DNA from: Leptodontidium sp. MPI-SDFR-AT-0119
Taxonomy: Eukaryota; Ascomycota; Leotiomycetes; Helotiales; Leptodontidiaceae
Direction: 5' to 3'
NCBI GenBank assembly: GCA_020726505.1
Contig: JAHLEZ010000007.1
Span: forward strand, 1,302,001-1,366,000
Length of the DNA: 64,000 nucleotides
In this document: positions 1-10,702 of the stretch, piece after piece
Layout: every line of letters starts with the position of its first letter
Numbering within the stretch: the stretch's first letter is position 1
Notes under the pieces: model-generated
Seen by the model: the letters and a program-made list of their open reading frames with translations, nothing else
What the model was told of the DNA's origin: nothing
Database searches by the model: none
Made by a program: the position numbers and the translations under genes

Positions 1-859
1 GTCGGTGGCTCTACCCACGGTGTTAGGAATGATGGATTTTATCGAATTTCGGCAAGCAGTAAGACGATTGTCGATTTATTAGAAGCGAGAGGCGTGAGCT
101 GGGGTGTTTATGGCGAAGATGCGCCGTACAGTGGCTTCCAGGCGAATTATGTCAATCAGAAAAATGGGAAAAACGACTATGTGAGGAAACACAAGTGAGC
201 CTGACCATTTCGAACTTTTGTTAAGTCTGGCTGTTCGAAGATGGTGTCTTGAGCAATACTTTGAGGTGGATTTGAGACCAGGCGGGAACAGGAACTGACG
301 GTGACTAGTCCACTCATGAGCTACGATTCAGTCACATCAGACATCAATCGCCTTGCACAGAACAAGAACTTCACTATGTTCGAACGAGATTTGGAAGCAA
401 ACAGATTACCGCAATGGATGTTCATCACGCCGAACATGAGTATGTTCTTCCATCCTCCCCAGACGACGCCTCGAACTAACCTCAACAGCCAACGACGGGC
501 ATGATACATCTGTGACCGTAGCAGGAAAATGGATGCGATCGTTCGTCGAGCCTCTCTTAAGTAATCCACATTTTCTGAAGCGAACACTCGTTCTCATCAG
601 TAAGAAAATTCCCTTTCTCAAATTATACCAAGGCGAGTTGAGCATACCTAATAAGCTGGTAGCTTTCGACGAGACAGCGAATTACCTCAGCAACAACAAA
701 GTCTTCTCCCTGCTACTAGGCGACGCAGTACCCATAACTGCGCATGGAACGACGGACAGTGCTGCTTTCAATCACTACTCGCAAATGGCCACAGTGGAGC
801 GGAACTGGGACCTGGGGGATCTGGGGTTGGGGGATAAGAAGGCCGCAGCCTTTTATTGA
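1..859 (+). CDS. Acid phosphatase / phosphoesterase family protein (C-terminal part)
   Basis: The gene enters from outside the window, so the N-terminus is missing. Exons read 1-194, 309-439, 489-599 and 663-859; introns are GT-AG and the last one (600-662) keeps frame. The joined protein shows GEDAPYSGFQANYVN, a run ending NDYVRKHNP, then ITPNMTNDGHD, VTVAGKW and TFDETANY, and ends AAAFY. These blocks match fungal secreted acid phosphatases of the phosphoesterase family (PF04185, the Aspergillus PHOa type and relatives of phospholipase C). Such enzymes release phosphate from organic esters outside the cell. The conserved NDGHD and FDE segments, where metal and catalytic residues lie in the family, are present. 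The signal peptide and first catalytic block lie outside the window. Substrate is not determinable. Confidence 0.85.
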
Positions 860-1183
860 ATTTTGCGCGCCCATTTTTGTTTTGTCGTAAAATACCCATG
901 GCGTAGGAGCATAGAAGGTTAGATTTTCATTTGGAATATGGCCGTGCAGAATATGCAAGTTTGAAGCGTTGTATCTTCATCTCAGTCCGGTGCCAGCAAA
1001 CTCTTCCCACGACTCGTTCTACAACCGCAAAATTCTTACAACATCCCCGAGGAACAATTCGTCTAATTTTGGGTCAGCATTCAATCAAACAATTTTGACA
1101 TCTAGAATACCCGATAAGTATGCAGGACATAAGAATGGGTTGACTTGCTTACCCCTGCGTCCATCGCCAGCCATCCATACCCC
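860..1183. other. Intergenic, convergent
   Basis: Space between the 3' ends of the acid phosphatase and the small secreted protein. I see no conserved ORF, RNA gene or repeat. Confidence 0.6.
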
Positions 1184-1525
1184 TCAACAAAATGCCGCTC
1201 CAGCACACAAGATAACCTTCTCATTCCTGACAACATCCTCAGCACAGCTCTGCGGACGCATCCGATAATCAACACCATCATGCGCATAAGCAACCAAACG
1301 GCCATCATCCGTCCAAGCTGCAAACCCGCGAATACAATCGAACCAGAAGTGGTTGTCGAGTCCCCTCGCCTTGTTGCTCGCTGTGCATACTTGCACGCCG
1401 TTATCTTGGATGAAGCCTTCCATGAGGTTGCTTTGAACTTTCGTGAAGGAATTGACGCAGCCTTTGACTGCCGGGATGAGGGTTAGGAGGGAGAGAGTGA
1501 GACTGGTGGCGGGTTTGAGATACAT
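1184..1525 (-). CDS. Small secreted cysteine-rich protein, hypothetical (113 aa)
   Basis: Single-exon ORF. I choose the internal ATG at 1525 rather than the upstream in-frame ATG at 1633, because it starts directly with a signal peptide: short N-region, hydrophobic LTLSLLTLIPAV, then a small-residue cleavage region before CVNSF. The mature part is about 90 residues with six cysteines (CVN, VCTA, DCIRG, SCAED, LCAG and a C-terminal Cys), enough for three disulfides, and is otherwise polar. I do not recognise a family. Size, signal peptide and even cysteine number are typical of secreted fungal proteins, including candidate effectors. Neighbours are also secreted or anchored enzymes but there is no evidence of co-regulation. 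The longer start would add 36 residues and bury the signal. Confidence 0.6.
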   Translation of the reverse strand: MYLKPATSLTLSLLTLIPAVKGCVNSFTKVQSNLMEGFIQDNGVQVCTASNKARGLDNHFWFDCIRGFAAWTDDGRLVAYAHDGVDYRMRPQSCAEDVVRNEKVILCAGAAFC

Positions 1526-2268
1526 GGTTTGGTATTGAAGGATGAAGGGAGTTGAGGGAAGTATGTTTCTCAGGAAGGAGATCTTGAGGATAGATGGGAC
1601 TGATGTAGATGGACCAAAATCACAGACAGACATATCCAGAGTTATTATAATCTATTGATCCAAGGATCAGGAGACCTTCTTCATTTTATTATATTAATTT
1701 TGTGCCTAAACTCCCCGTCACCCACATGCCAAGCATTTCCAGCTTTTAGGCGGCACTCTCGCTGCCGTTCTGGGGACTTTGCCTTGAAAGTGTCCCTATT
1801 AATAGTTCACTTCATAGCTTCAAGCTTTATTACCTGGAGGCATGTGAAGAAGATTATGAGATTCGAGGCTGGTTGAATATTGCTTCGCCACCATGGCAAG
1901 TTCGTCATGGCATGAGTCGAGGAGGGAATCACTTGACGGTATCGAGCTCGTCATAAAATTCATGATCAATCTAAGAAGTAGAAACGATTCCGGTACCGAA
2001 ATGCTGGAGAATATTTCTGAAAGTGAACCAAATGCAGTTTATTTACCAGTGAAAGAGGCACTGCAATGAAGATGTTTATCTTGAGGGTCTGTAAGCGAGA
2101 ATTACTCAAAGCCGTCGATTAGCAGGACTGCTACAAACCAACACCATCGATTTATGTTTCACAATTCAGGCCGAATTTAAGCTGAAAGGATGACTTTCAA
2201 AATGCACACGTTCTACCATCTTGGTAGCACGAAGTCTAATTATCCAGGAGCACAAAATTTAGCACTTC

Positions 2269-2276
2269 TCACGTGA
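2269..2276. promoter_or_regulatory. TCACGTGA E-box palindrome
   Basis: Perfect 8-bp palindrome with a CACGTG core about 100 bp before the amidohydrolase ATG. CACGTG is the classical site of fungal bHLH regulators (Pho4/NUC-1, Cbf1). Function here is inferred from position only. Confidence 0.35.
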
Positions 2277-2290
2277 CCACACAATAAAAT

Positions 2291-2302
2291 CTTATCGATA
2301 AG
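2291..2302. promoter_or_regulatory. CTTATCGATAAG double-GATA palindrome
   Basis: Perfect 12-bp palindrome carrying back-to-back GATA motifs, about 70 bp before the amidohydrolase ATG. GATA-factor sites (AreA/NIT2 type, nitrogen control) are often paired. Nitrogen regulation of this gene is an inference. Confidence 0.4.
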
Positions 2303-2372
2303 CCTCCCTCAAGCTAACAAAGTCAACATCAAACAAATTTCTCTTCACAACCATCATCTCAATTGGACCAAA

Positions 2373-4482
2373 ATGGCTCAATATCGAGGACTCGCTATCC
2401 TGGGAGTCCTAAGCACAGCTTTCCTAGCTCTAGTTGCTAGTCTCATGCTCGCGGAGAGTAAATTTTCAAACCCCACTCTCTACTGCCTCTCCAACCCCGC
2501 TTCATCATCTATCACAACGCTCAACTCTTCAGTACCGCATGCTCAATGTTTCAGAGTCCAGGATGGACTATTTACCGAGGTATTGGCTGAAAATCCGGGT
2601 GGAAAAGATGAGGAGGTGATATTCCTGGACGGGTATGTCCTTCCGGGGATCATTGAAAGTCACGGACATATTCTGCAGTATGGGGAGATGTTGGAGTCTG
2701 TCTTGTTGTATGGTGCGGATAGTATGGAGGAGGTACGGAGGAGGATTAGGGCGTTCTTGGAGACTCATAAGGGAGAGGGGTATGGTTCGCGTGAGAAGTG
2801 GATTCGAGGCATTGGGTGGGATCAGGCTTTCTTTGGAGGGGTTATGCCTACGGCTGTAAGTTCTACGAGACGAAGAAAGACAGACATTTTTCCCTTTCTT
2901 TTGGACTTTCTGAGAGGAATTGTACTGATGAAAATGCAGAAAGAACTTGCTGAAGACCCGGCGCTGGCGAATCTTTATATAATGCTCGACCGTGTAGACG
3001 TTCACTGCGTCCTCACATCTCAGAAAGTGCTAGATCTTCTCCCTAACCCACTACCAGAAGCACCTCCAGGCGGTGTCGTTGTCACAGATCCTGGCCCAGG
3101 AGTGTTCTGCGATAATGCCATGGATGTGATCATCTACCCAATAGCACCGAAACCGGATGTTGCGCAGAAGACACGCTGGTTCAAGACTGCCTTAGCCGAG
3201 TTGAACAAGGTCGGTATCATTGGAGTTGGAGATGCCGGTATGAGGCCAGAAGATGTGGCTATTCTTGAAACTCTTGCTGAGAAAGGCGAACTTACCCTCA
3301 GGATTAATGTCATGCTTGAGTGTGCTGAGAGGAATACTTATTGTCCTGATGAGACTCAGGACTTGAAGTTGTTGGATGCGCCGGCTGCGGAAGGGATGGG
3401 AGGAAGTACGTTGATGCTGGGTGGAGTGAAGCTTTTCGCTGATGGAGCGCTTGGATCTTGGGGTGCAGCGTTGCTGGAACCTTATTCGGATAAGGATGAC
3501 ACGAGTGGAACGATGCTGATAAATGAAACGGAGTTGATTGCCGTTGTGAACCAGGTGAGTTGTTTGATGTGCAGAGATGATGGTTTGTTGACATCGCCAG
3601 TGGTTCAATGCTGGATTCCAGGTCAATATTCACGCCATCGGAGATCGAGCGAATAGAGCGACAGTGGATGCTTTCGAGAATGTTCTCGGGGCCAACTGTG
3701 ATGGGTGTAATGACCAGAGAAGGTTGAGGATTGAACATGCACAGATCATTGTCAGTATTCCTAGTTAGGTACGGCCTCCACATACTAACCAAAAGCAGCA
3801 TCCAGACGACCAAAAACGCATCGCAAAAATGGGAATTATCTCAAGCATACAGGTAAACAAGATATCCTTGCCGCAAAAACAGAACCTGATGTTGGCTTAG
3901 CCTACCCACGCAACTTCTGATATGGCGTACGCACTCGATCGACTCGGCAAAGAGCGTACGTCAAACTCCGCCTACCGAATGGCCAGCCTCTTCCCATCCG
4001 AATACACCTCTAAAATATCGAAATACCCTGGGCCAGTCCTCGGTTCTGACTTTCCCGTTGAACCACCTTCTCCATTCGAGGGAATGTACGCAGCTGTTAC
4101 ACGTTTGAACCCGCATACAGGGACCAGTCCTGAAGGCCACCAAGGTTGGCATCCCGAGGAGTCGTTGACTGTCGAACAGGCTGTACTCGGATTCACGAGA
4201 AATGCGGCGTATGGATGGTTCAAGGAGGCGAAGGCTGGTGCTATCGAGGTGGGAAATTGGGCGGACTGGATTGTGCTTGATAGGGATATTTGGGCGGATG
4301 AGACGGGTAGGAGTTTGAGAGACGTGGTTGTGAAGGAGACTTGGATGGGTGGAAGGAGAGTTTTCCCACCTCCGAATAACTCAGCGGTTGGAGGTGAACA
4401 GCCGAAGCTTCACGATGGGTTGCGAAAGGTGCTGAGTGATGGAATTCGGTGGGTTTGGGGAGATGGAAAAGAAGAGATATGA
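2373..4482 (+). CDS. Membrane-anchored amidohydrolase (YtcJ-like, amidohydrolase 3)
   Basis: Exons 2373-2855, 2940-3554, 3622-3750, 3799-3852 and 3901-4482 give 620 aa. Residues about 7-27 form a hydrophobic signal anchor. The metallo-hydrolase barrel follows: [14 protein letters not shown] holds the first metal-binding histidines, then [58 protein letters not shown] and [13 protein letters not shown] with the late metal Asp. These are the blocks of the amidohydrolase 3 group (PF07969, YtcJ-like, LAF3). Members hydrolyse amide bonds or have unknown substrates. The first motif reads ESHGH where relatives usually have DSHxH. The anchor suggests an extracytoplasmic or endomembrane location. One segment ([14 protein letters not shown] onward) is longer than I expect and might hide another small intron near 3960-4020. 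Confidence 0.82.
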
Positions 4483-5798
4483 GTGCCAAGTAGGGCGATC
4501 GAAGAGGAGCATCATTGCTCGGCAATTCTATGTTATGAATCCAAGGCAAGAGTCAAAGGGCAATTGTATTGCTACGACTCTATCGTGGAGACAACGAAAA
4601 GGATAGAATAGGTGTTGCCTGTGGACCTGAACTAGTTATCACATTCGAGAGGACGAGAGGACGAGAGGTCAACTTTACTGTGAGAAAACATTTTCTTCGT
4701 ACAAAGATAAAGCTGTCCATGGCCCTACGCCGAAAAAACCCCCTTCCCCGTCAAGATAAAGCTATCCGTGGCATCCATCCTATCTTCGGACGAGCAGGAA
4801 TATATATCCAAGCTTCACATTGCTTCGATCGATGGGCCGAACGTCCGTTTTCGTATTCTTTGAAAGTGCAAATGCAAAGATAAAGTTTCAATAGTACAGT
4901 GGAGTAGATCGATGTTAGCTTGGAGATGAAGTTGAGAGTGGAGAGGAGGTGGAGCTGGGTTTGTGTCGTCGGATGGGGCTTTGGGGATTGTTGCTCCGGC
5001 CACACCGCTGCCGCCAGCAGCCTGTCCTTAAGCGGTAAAAAGATAGCTAGAAACACACCTATGGTTAACCTACCGGTGCGGGCCGCTGAGAGCAGCGTTG
5101 GGTCAATCCAAACAACTGGTTGTCCAGCGCCTCCCGGCTTGGCATCAAATCACCCCGTTCCGACGTCAATTACAATGCCAAGAGATGAAGCGGCGGCTTT
5201 TCCAGAATGCTTAACAATCAAGCTCAGAACCTTATCTCTGGTTGAGATCGTCTAGTCCCAGGAAAGATACAAAGCCGCAGTCTAGCTGGGCATCCCTGCG
5301 CCGCGCCTACCGAGGGGTATCCACGTGTGGTTCTTACTGGCTGGAGAGCCGTGGCTGTGCAACATCAACAAACGGCTCACGTCCAGTCTTTGGAATCTGG
5401 GAAGAGTTGGTAGGCTTGTGGTGTTGAACAGGTATGGTGGTATTCAGAAACGTGTGGGATCGACGACTCGGCAGCTCGTCGAGGCAGGTGTCACACATGA
5501 GCCAGGCAGAATAGCCGTCACCAAGGGTGTATGGATCCGGTTTGTTCTTGTATCCGGACGTTGTGTATGGAGGGGCGGTTTCCAAGACTAGTGGGTCGAT
5601 CTGGCGGATACGAAGATTGCGGTCAGGTACGCTTTCCTTCTGGAGTTTGGGTGGGCCGCTCACCTGGACGGTGTTGATTGTTCCTCGTATGTATAAGGCT
5701 GTGCTGTCCCTCGGTAACATGTGCTTCTTTACGCTGCTTCATTCTCCTATTTTCAAGCCTTCCATTCTGTTGGTTGAGTCTCGTCCAAGTGTGGGAAG
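4483..5798. other. Intergenic region with uncertain minus-strand ORF
   Basis: About 1.3 kb between the amidohydrolase and the phospholipase. Minus-strand 5334-5720 is open for 128 codons. Further on in the same direction short readable stretches occur (for example SLGIVIDVG near 5170-5210) but with stops between. I recognise no family. It could be a weak or decayed minus-strand gene or chance. Confidence 0.3.
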
Positions 5799-7460
5799 AT
5801 GATTTCCCAACTCCTCCTATCGTTGTTTCTGGTTGTCCAAGCAGTTGCGGATTACGTCCCCGTGAAAGGGGCATGTCCTACGACTTCTCTTGTACGACCT
5901 GCAGATGGCATCTCGGATGACGAGGAGACTTTCAGAGTAGCCAGGAAGGCTGTGGCTGACCAGGCTTTGAGGAAGTGGCTGCTCAAGACCAACTCTGCTT
6001 TTGGCACGGCTGAACTTCCGACTGTAAGTTGTATTCCATGAGGATGAATCGATGGGACTGACAGCATTGACTAGGTTGCATTGACGACAAGTGGAGGCGG
6101 TTACAGGTCTCTACTGTCAGGTGCTGGAGTGATTCAAGCCCTTGATGGTCGGGACAGTGCCGTCAGCACCAGCGGACTGTATCAAGCTCTAACCTATCAA
6201 GCTGGGCTATCTGGGGGTTCTTGGCTACTGTCTTCATTAGCTAGCAACAACTACCCTACCGTCAGCTACTTGAAAGAGAAGCTATGGAAGGATGCATTCC
6301 AACATTCACTTCTAGATCCTGGGTTCCTACTGGCTGCTGTTACTTATGGAGAAATTCTCAACAGTGTTATCAAGAAAGAAGCTGCAGGCTTCGATACCAC
6401 ATTGACTGATCCATGGGGACGATTGCTGTCATACCAACTGTTGCAAGGTTCCTGGGGTGGTATCTCGACGACTCTCTCTTCAGTTGCCGGTGTCTCCAAC
6501 TTCACATCACATGCTGTTCCATTTCCGATCATAACGGCACTTGGTACTAAGACTTGGCTTGGAGAGTGCGTACCTGGCCCAAACGCAACGACCTACGAGT
6601 TCAGTCCATACGAATTTGGTAGTTTTGATAGAGACGTTTCTGCCTTTACTCCAACCAAGTACCTTGGCACGACGATGAAGTCAGGAAAGCCTGTTGGGAA
6701 ATGCACTACAAATTACGATAACTTGGGTTACATCTTGGGGACCTCAAGCAATCTCTTCAATGAGCTTTGTGTGCCTGTACCTGCACAGAACTCGACCACG
6801 GATTTGGCCGAGACTCTCACTGCTCTGTTGGATCGGGTCCATGAAGTGACGAATTCCGATCTCTACGCCACATATCGAAATCCCTTCTATGAATACACCT
6901 CTTCAACTGCAACTCCAAACATCGCCAACAATATCTCTGCCGAAGAGAACCTCAGCCTAGTCGATGGCGGAGAATCATTGCAAAACAACCCCATCTTTCC
7001 ATTTCTCCAGCCATCTCGCAACATCTCCGTTATCCTGGTGAACGACAACTCCGCCGACACAAGTAGCAACTACCCCAATGGATCCGAGATCCTGACCACT
7101 TACGTGCAGTCATTCAACGCCGGACTCACACGCATGCCTTTCATCCCATCGGTGGAGACATTTGTTTCGGAGGGCCTCACTACTAAAGCTACCTTTTTCG
7201 GATGCGGCGATCCTGACAAAGTGACGATCGTGTATCTGCCAAACACAGCATACAGTTTTGCCTCGGGGGTTGCAACGGCTCAGTTGGTGTATTCTGAGAA
7301 GCAAACTGACTCGATGATTGCCAACGGTGTGCAGATCGGGACCCAAGGAGGAGATTCTGCATGGGGCACCTGCTTAGGATGTGCCATCATGATGAAGACC
7401 GGGCAGACTTTACCGAGTGCTTGTAAGGCTTGTTTTGAGAAGTATTGTTACTATGATTGA
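5799..7460 (+). CDS. Secreted lysophospholipase / phospholipase B
   Basis: Exons 5799-6023 and 6075-7460 (51-bp intron) give 536 aa. Residues 1-17 are a signal peptide (ISQLLLSLFLVVQAVA). The cytosolic-PLA2/PLB fold is marked by TTSGGGYRSLLSG near 80-91, with the anion-binding glycine loop and conserved Arg86, by the nucleophile elbow GLSGGSW with Ser121, and by SLVDGGE with the catalytic Asp near 372. The C-terminus is cysteine-rich (CLGC, CKACFEKYC) and has no GPI-type tail, so the enzyme is probably secreted and free. Fungal PLBs remove both acyl chains from phospholipids and also act as transacylases. The protein is slightly shorter than the usual 600 or so residues. Many N-glycosylation sequons fit secretion. 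Confidence 0.9.
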
Positions 7461-7471
7461 TGAAGAAGGGA

Positions 7472-7489
7472 GGGGGGGGGGGGGGGGGG
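7472..7489 (+). repeat. G18 homopolymer
   Basis: Uninterrupted run of 18 G just downstream of the phospholipase stop codon at 7460, so it would lie in the 3' UTR. It is a likely site of length variation or assembly error. Confidence 0.9.
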
Positions 7490-8298
7490 TGGTTGTACAT
7501 AATGCGATGGCAATGGCTTGCTGAAATACTCCCGAATAAACAATGTTTTAAGTTAGTAACCCGAGATCTAACTTCTCGACATGGATAGCACTCCTTGACT
7601 TTGATCTCTACTGTAGCAAAGACTTTAGAGCGACCGAATTGGTCCCTGGGTGAGAATTATCGAAGACACATTTTATAAGTAGAACACTGTACTTTATAGG
7701 TTCATTATCTGAACATTTCCAGACTTCCAGAGTACTACAGTATGATAACAACCCTCCTCAACACCAGGCCATTCCCTGCCATGTAATGCGGGGTTGACTC
7801 GTTCCCGGACAATTCATGCAGCCCTGCCCTGCCTTGCCTGGTGCAAAGCCACCAGCCCCTACAGACTTTCTTTAAATAAACAAATGGACACCAACAAAAC
7901 CAACAATCAGTCGGATATACTTAGGATAGGAAACTTCCGACCGTTATGCAGATTTTATGAAACTGGATGCGATATGACCCCTCGAGGTGAGATGTGTTCT
8001 TACTTTAGCCCGTGGTGGTGGCTAGGTGCTAAAGTAAGGATTGGATTGACTCTCCAACAGCCGTGGCAGCCCACCAGTCAGTCATTCATTCCCGAGATCC
8101 AATCGTCAAAAACACAAGATAAGCCGAGACTTCAAATCCAAACAATATCAGTTCTTAATGTCATTATCAATTCAAGCAAGCAAGCCCTGCTGTGCGATCT
8201 AAACGCCCCTACGCCGAATCCATGCAATGCAATGCAACAAAATCATACAGCAAACCAGCCCTATCATCCCAAAGAACACTCACTACTCAACAAACTTT
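7490..8298. other. Intergenic, convergent
   Basis: 3' flanks of the phospholipase and the methyltransferase. Plus-strand open frames here lack any conserved motif and overlap the methyltransferase 3' end. Nothing else seen. Confidence 0.5.
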
Positions 8299-9411
8299 TT
8301 ATTCCAGCAACAAAATACTCTTCTCGTCCTTCGCATTCACCCACACATACTCCACACACCTAGGATCCGTCTTCCCATTCCCCAGCGTGACAGCCAGGAG
8401 ATTAATCTCCAACCAAGTAGGTCTCATCCCAAACCCCTCAAGACGCTCCCACCACTTCGTAAACCGCTCGAAATTAACATGCAGGTCATCGACGAGGTGC
8501 AGTTCGATCATGACCTGCCCGATAGGGAAATTGCCGCCCGTGCGATCACACGCATCCATGAACGCGTCCAGGGCCTCGTATTCCCCGCCCTCGATATCGA
8601 TCTTAAGGATATCGATATAAGTGTGCTTATTCTGATCCATGAGCGTCTGTAGAGTGAAAAACGGCGGCGTCTTGGCGGACTCGTCTTTCCCACCTAGTCC
8701 GACTTTGGAGAAATGCACGCGTGCGGAATGAGCTGGCGGGATTTGAGATCCTATCCTCTCGACGGAGAAATCGTACGCGAAGATCTGCGCAGATGGGATC
8801 CGGGCCAACATCTCGGCTTCGAATGTCGACTCGTCGTTTACCCCGAAACTGTATATGATGGTGGATGGCCGTTTCGGTTGATGTGGGTTCGATACAACCA
8901 CCGCGGGTTTGCTCTCGTATAGTGACATCCCGCACACCCATTTCCCGCCGTCACCCAACCGGCCTACGCGCTGGATGTCGTGGGGGCAGGTGTATGTCGC
9001 GGGGAAGAAGTCCCAGAGCGTGTAGGGCGTTTTGCTGAAGTCGTCCATTTTCTGGGCGGGGAAGAGGGGGATTCGTGGGTTTTGAGGGTGTGCGAGGGCC
9101 ATTTGGTGGCGGAGGGTGACGGAGGATCGCCAGGCTGTTTCGGAGCGGGCCATTCGCTGGAGGGTGGTGAGGCCGTGGTGGAGTGTGGGCGTTGGTGAGG
9201 CTGGTGAGGTTGAGGATGGGAGGTGGATGAGGGTTCGGGATTGGTGCATTACAACGACGATGAAGAATGTGAAGGCTACCCAGAACCAGAGACCGCATAC
9301 TGTGAGGGGAGTTAGCACTGGGCACTGGGTGCTTTGGTTTTGTGCGGGAGAGGAGGGGATGGGATGGATTCGAGTTGAATTCTGCTGACCTTGAACTATT
9401 CGGAGACCCAT
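8299..9411 (-). CDS. Membrane-anchored methyltransferase-domain protein (Methyltransf_22 type)
   Basis: A 22-nt first exon (9411-9390), a 90-bp GT-AG intron and a second exon (9299-8299) give 340 aa. Splicing places the start directly before one transmembrane segment (CGLWFWVAFTFFIVVVM, about residues 8-25), making a type II anchor. Downstream comes YTCPHDIQRVGRLGDGGKW, then IYSFGVNDESTFE, IFAYDFSVERIG, and YIDILKIDIEGGEYEAL. These are the SAM-binding and acidic motifs of the PF13383 methyltransferase group that includes METTL24-like proteins; the DIEGGE motif is shared with FkbM enzymes. The substrate is unknown; Golgi or ER lumen is likely from topology. Without splicing the frame stays open, so an unspliced N-terminus of 370 aa cannot be excluded, but the spliced form gives a cleaner anchor. 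Confidence 0.75.
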   Translation of the reverse strand: MGLRIVQGQQNSTRIHPIPSSPAQNQSTQCPVLTPLTVCGLWFWVAFTFFIVVVMHQSRTLIHLPSSTSPASPTPTLHHGLTTLQRMARSETAWRSSVTLRHQMALAHPQNPRIPLFPAQKMDDFSKTPYTLWDFFPATYTCPHDIQRVGRLGDGGKWVCGMSLYESKPAVVVSNPHQPKRPSTIIYSFGVNDESTFEAEMLARIPSAQIFAYDFSVERIGSQIPPAHSARVHFSKVGLGGKDESAKTPPFFTLQTLMDQNKHTYIDILKIDIEGGEYEALDAFMDACDRTGGNFPIGQVMIELHLVDDLHVNFERFTKWWERLEGFGMRPTWLEINLLAVTLGNGKTDPRCVEYVWVNAKDEKSILLLE

Positions 9412-10702
9412 GTTGAAGGGTCTTCAAATGAAGCACGTTATTGAGAAGAACTTGATAAAGAGAAGCTGTTATGATCTCGAGAGCCGAGAACGAGAGATTA
9501 AATTCGAATCAGTATAGAAAGACCAGATAGCAGTTACAAAAAACCAGCTCTCCCAGAGAGACAGAACCAGCTGTTTGACGAAGTCGAGAAGAAGAAATAG
9601 AAGTTATCCTGTCATATGTAGACAGATGAAAAGGTACAGGATGAAGAAGAGTAGAGAACAGAAAGAAAGAAACGAAAGAAGACAGACAGCTAGAAAGATA
9701 AAAAGGTTAAATCGAATCAAGATCGACAGGAATAGAACAACATGGCGGAAAGGATAACCATAACCTTCGACACAAGGCGCTCCGCTCTTCCTGTTTCAAG
9801 CAAGCCGACGCAGGGACAGTCACAAGAGGTGAGTGAGCCAGTCAGCCCAGCATAGATTACTGTACCTACTGCATGCTGGAGTGCACTAAGGAATACCGGA
9901 CGAGAGTGTAGGGAACTTCAGATGCCATGCCCACCAGATTCCTTAGATGTAACAATACGGCCTTCAGGACGAACGAGGTAGTGTAAGCGAGAGTCTCGAG
10001 AGGAGCGCTTGGAAACGCCGGCACGGCTTGCCGAGCCCATCATCGCAGATCTCTGTAGAGGATTGGGGATCTTGAGCTTTTGAGTGGATTTGGCTGGTGC
10101 AGTATGGGGATTATGAGGCGCGAGGTGTAGATCTTCATGGTGTGGTTGCTGTCACTTTGGAAGGTCAAGCCGTGGGAGCGTTTCATCGCGAAGCGAATTG
10201 ACGTCGAGGATCCCCGCGAGTCGAAGGCTTGGCGTGTGGGAAAAGGGGGGCAAGCGAGGCTTTAAAACAACACCCATCTAGTTATGACCAATCTAGTTAT
10301 GCTGGATAATTGCCACGATAAATTCTGCTTCGTCTAGTGTTGCCCATCTTAATATGGAAAAAAGCCGGATAGGTTTTAATTCCCACTGGGTTATTGATAT
10401 TGATACATTAGTGTGTATATTCGCTTGGCACTCGAAGAGCTGCAAGTAGGTGTCGTGAGGTAAGGAATTGTGGATATGACTAGTAACAAATATGTGAGCA
10501 ATACCTTGAAGTGTAATTTATTTGTTCATTGAAGCAAGAAAGGGTATCGTAAATGGAAGGCTATAAATACACAAAATCGCTGTTGCTTCCCCTGAACACC
10601 AAGATCATATCCCAAGCCAGAATCGCTTTCTCTCCCATCCAAACCTACCAACATCAAGCCATATAACTCCAAATCATCATCAAAGCCCCACCTACCCTTT
10701 CC
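9412..10702. other. Intergenic region
   Basis: About 1.3 kb containing the methyltransferase promoter and the 3' flank of the SH3 gene. 9480-9760 is purine-rich (GA/AAG), giving an artefactual Arg/Lys ORF. No conserved feature. Confidence 0.5.

Larger units (their letters stand above)
1526..2372. other. Divergent intergenic region
   Basis: Upstream region shared by the small secreted protein (minus) and the amidohydrolase (plus). It holds a TCACGTGA palindrome and a double-GATA palindrome close to the amidohydrolase start, listed separately. No ORF of interest. Confidence 0.6.

Noticed and set aside
7794..8363. 189-codon plus-strand frame
   Set aside because: No conserved segment, and it runs into the 3' end of the methyltransferase on the other strand.
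9575..9757. Arg/Lys-rich 60-codon frame
   Set aside because: Low-complexity purine tract.
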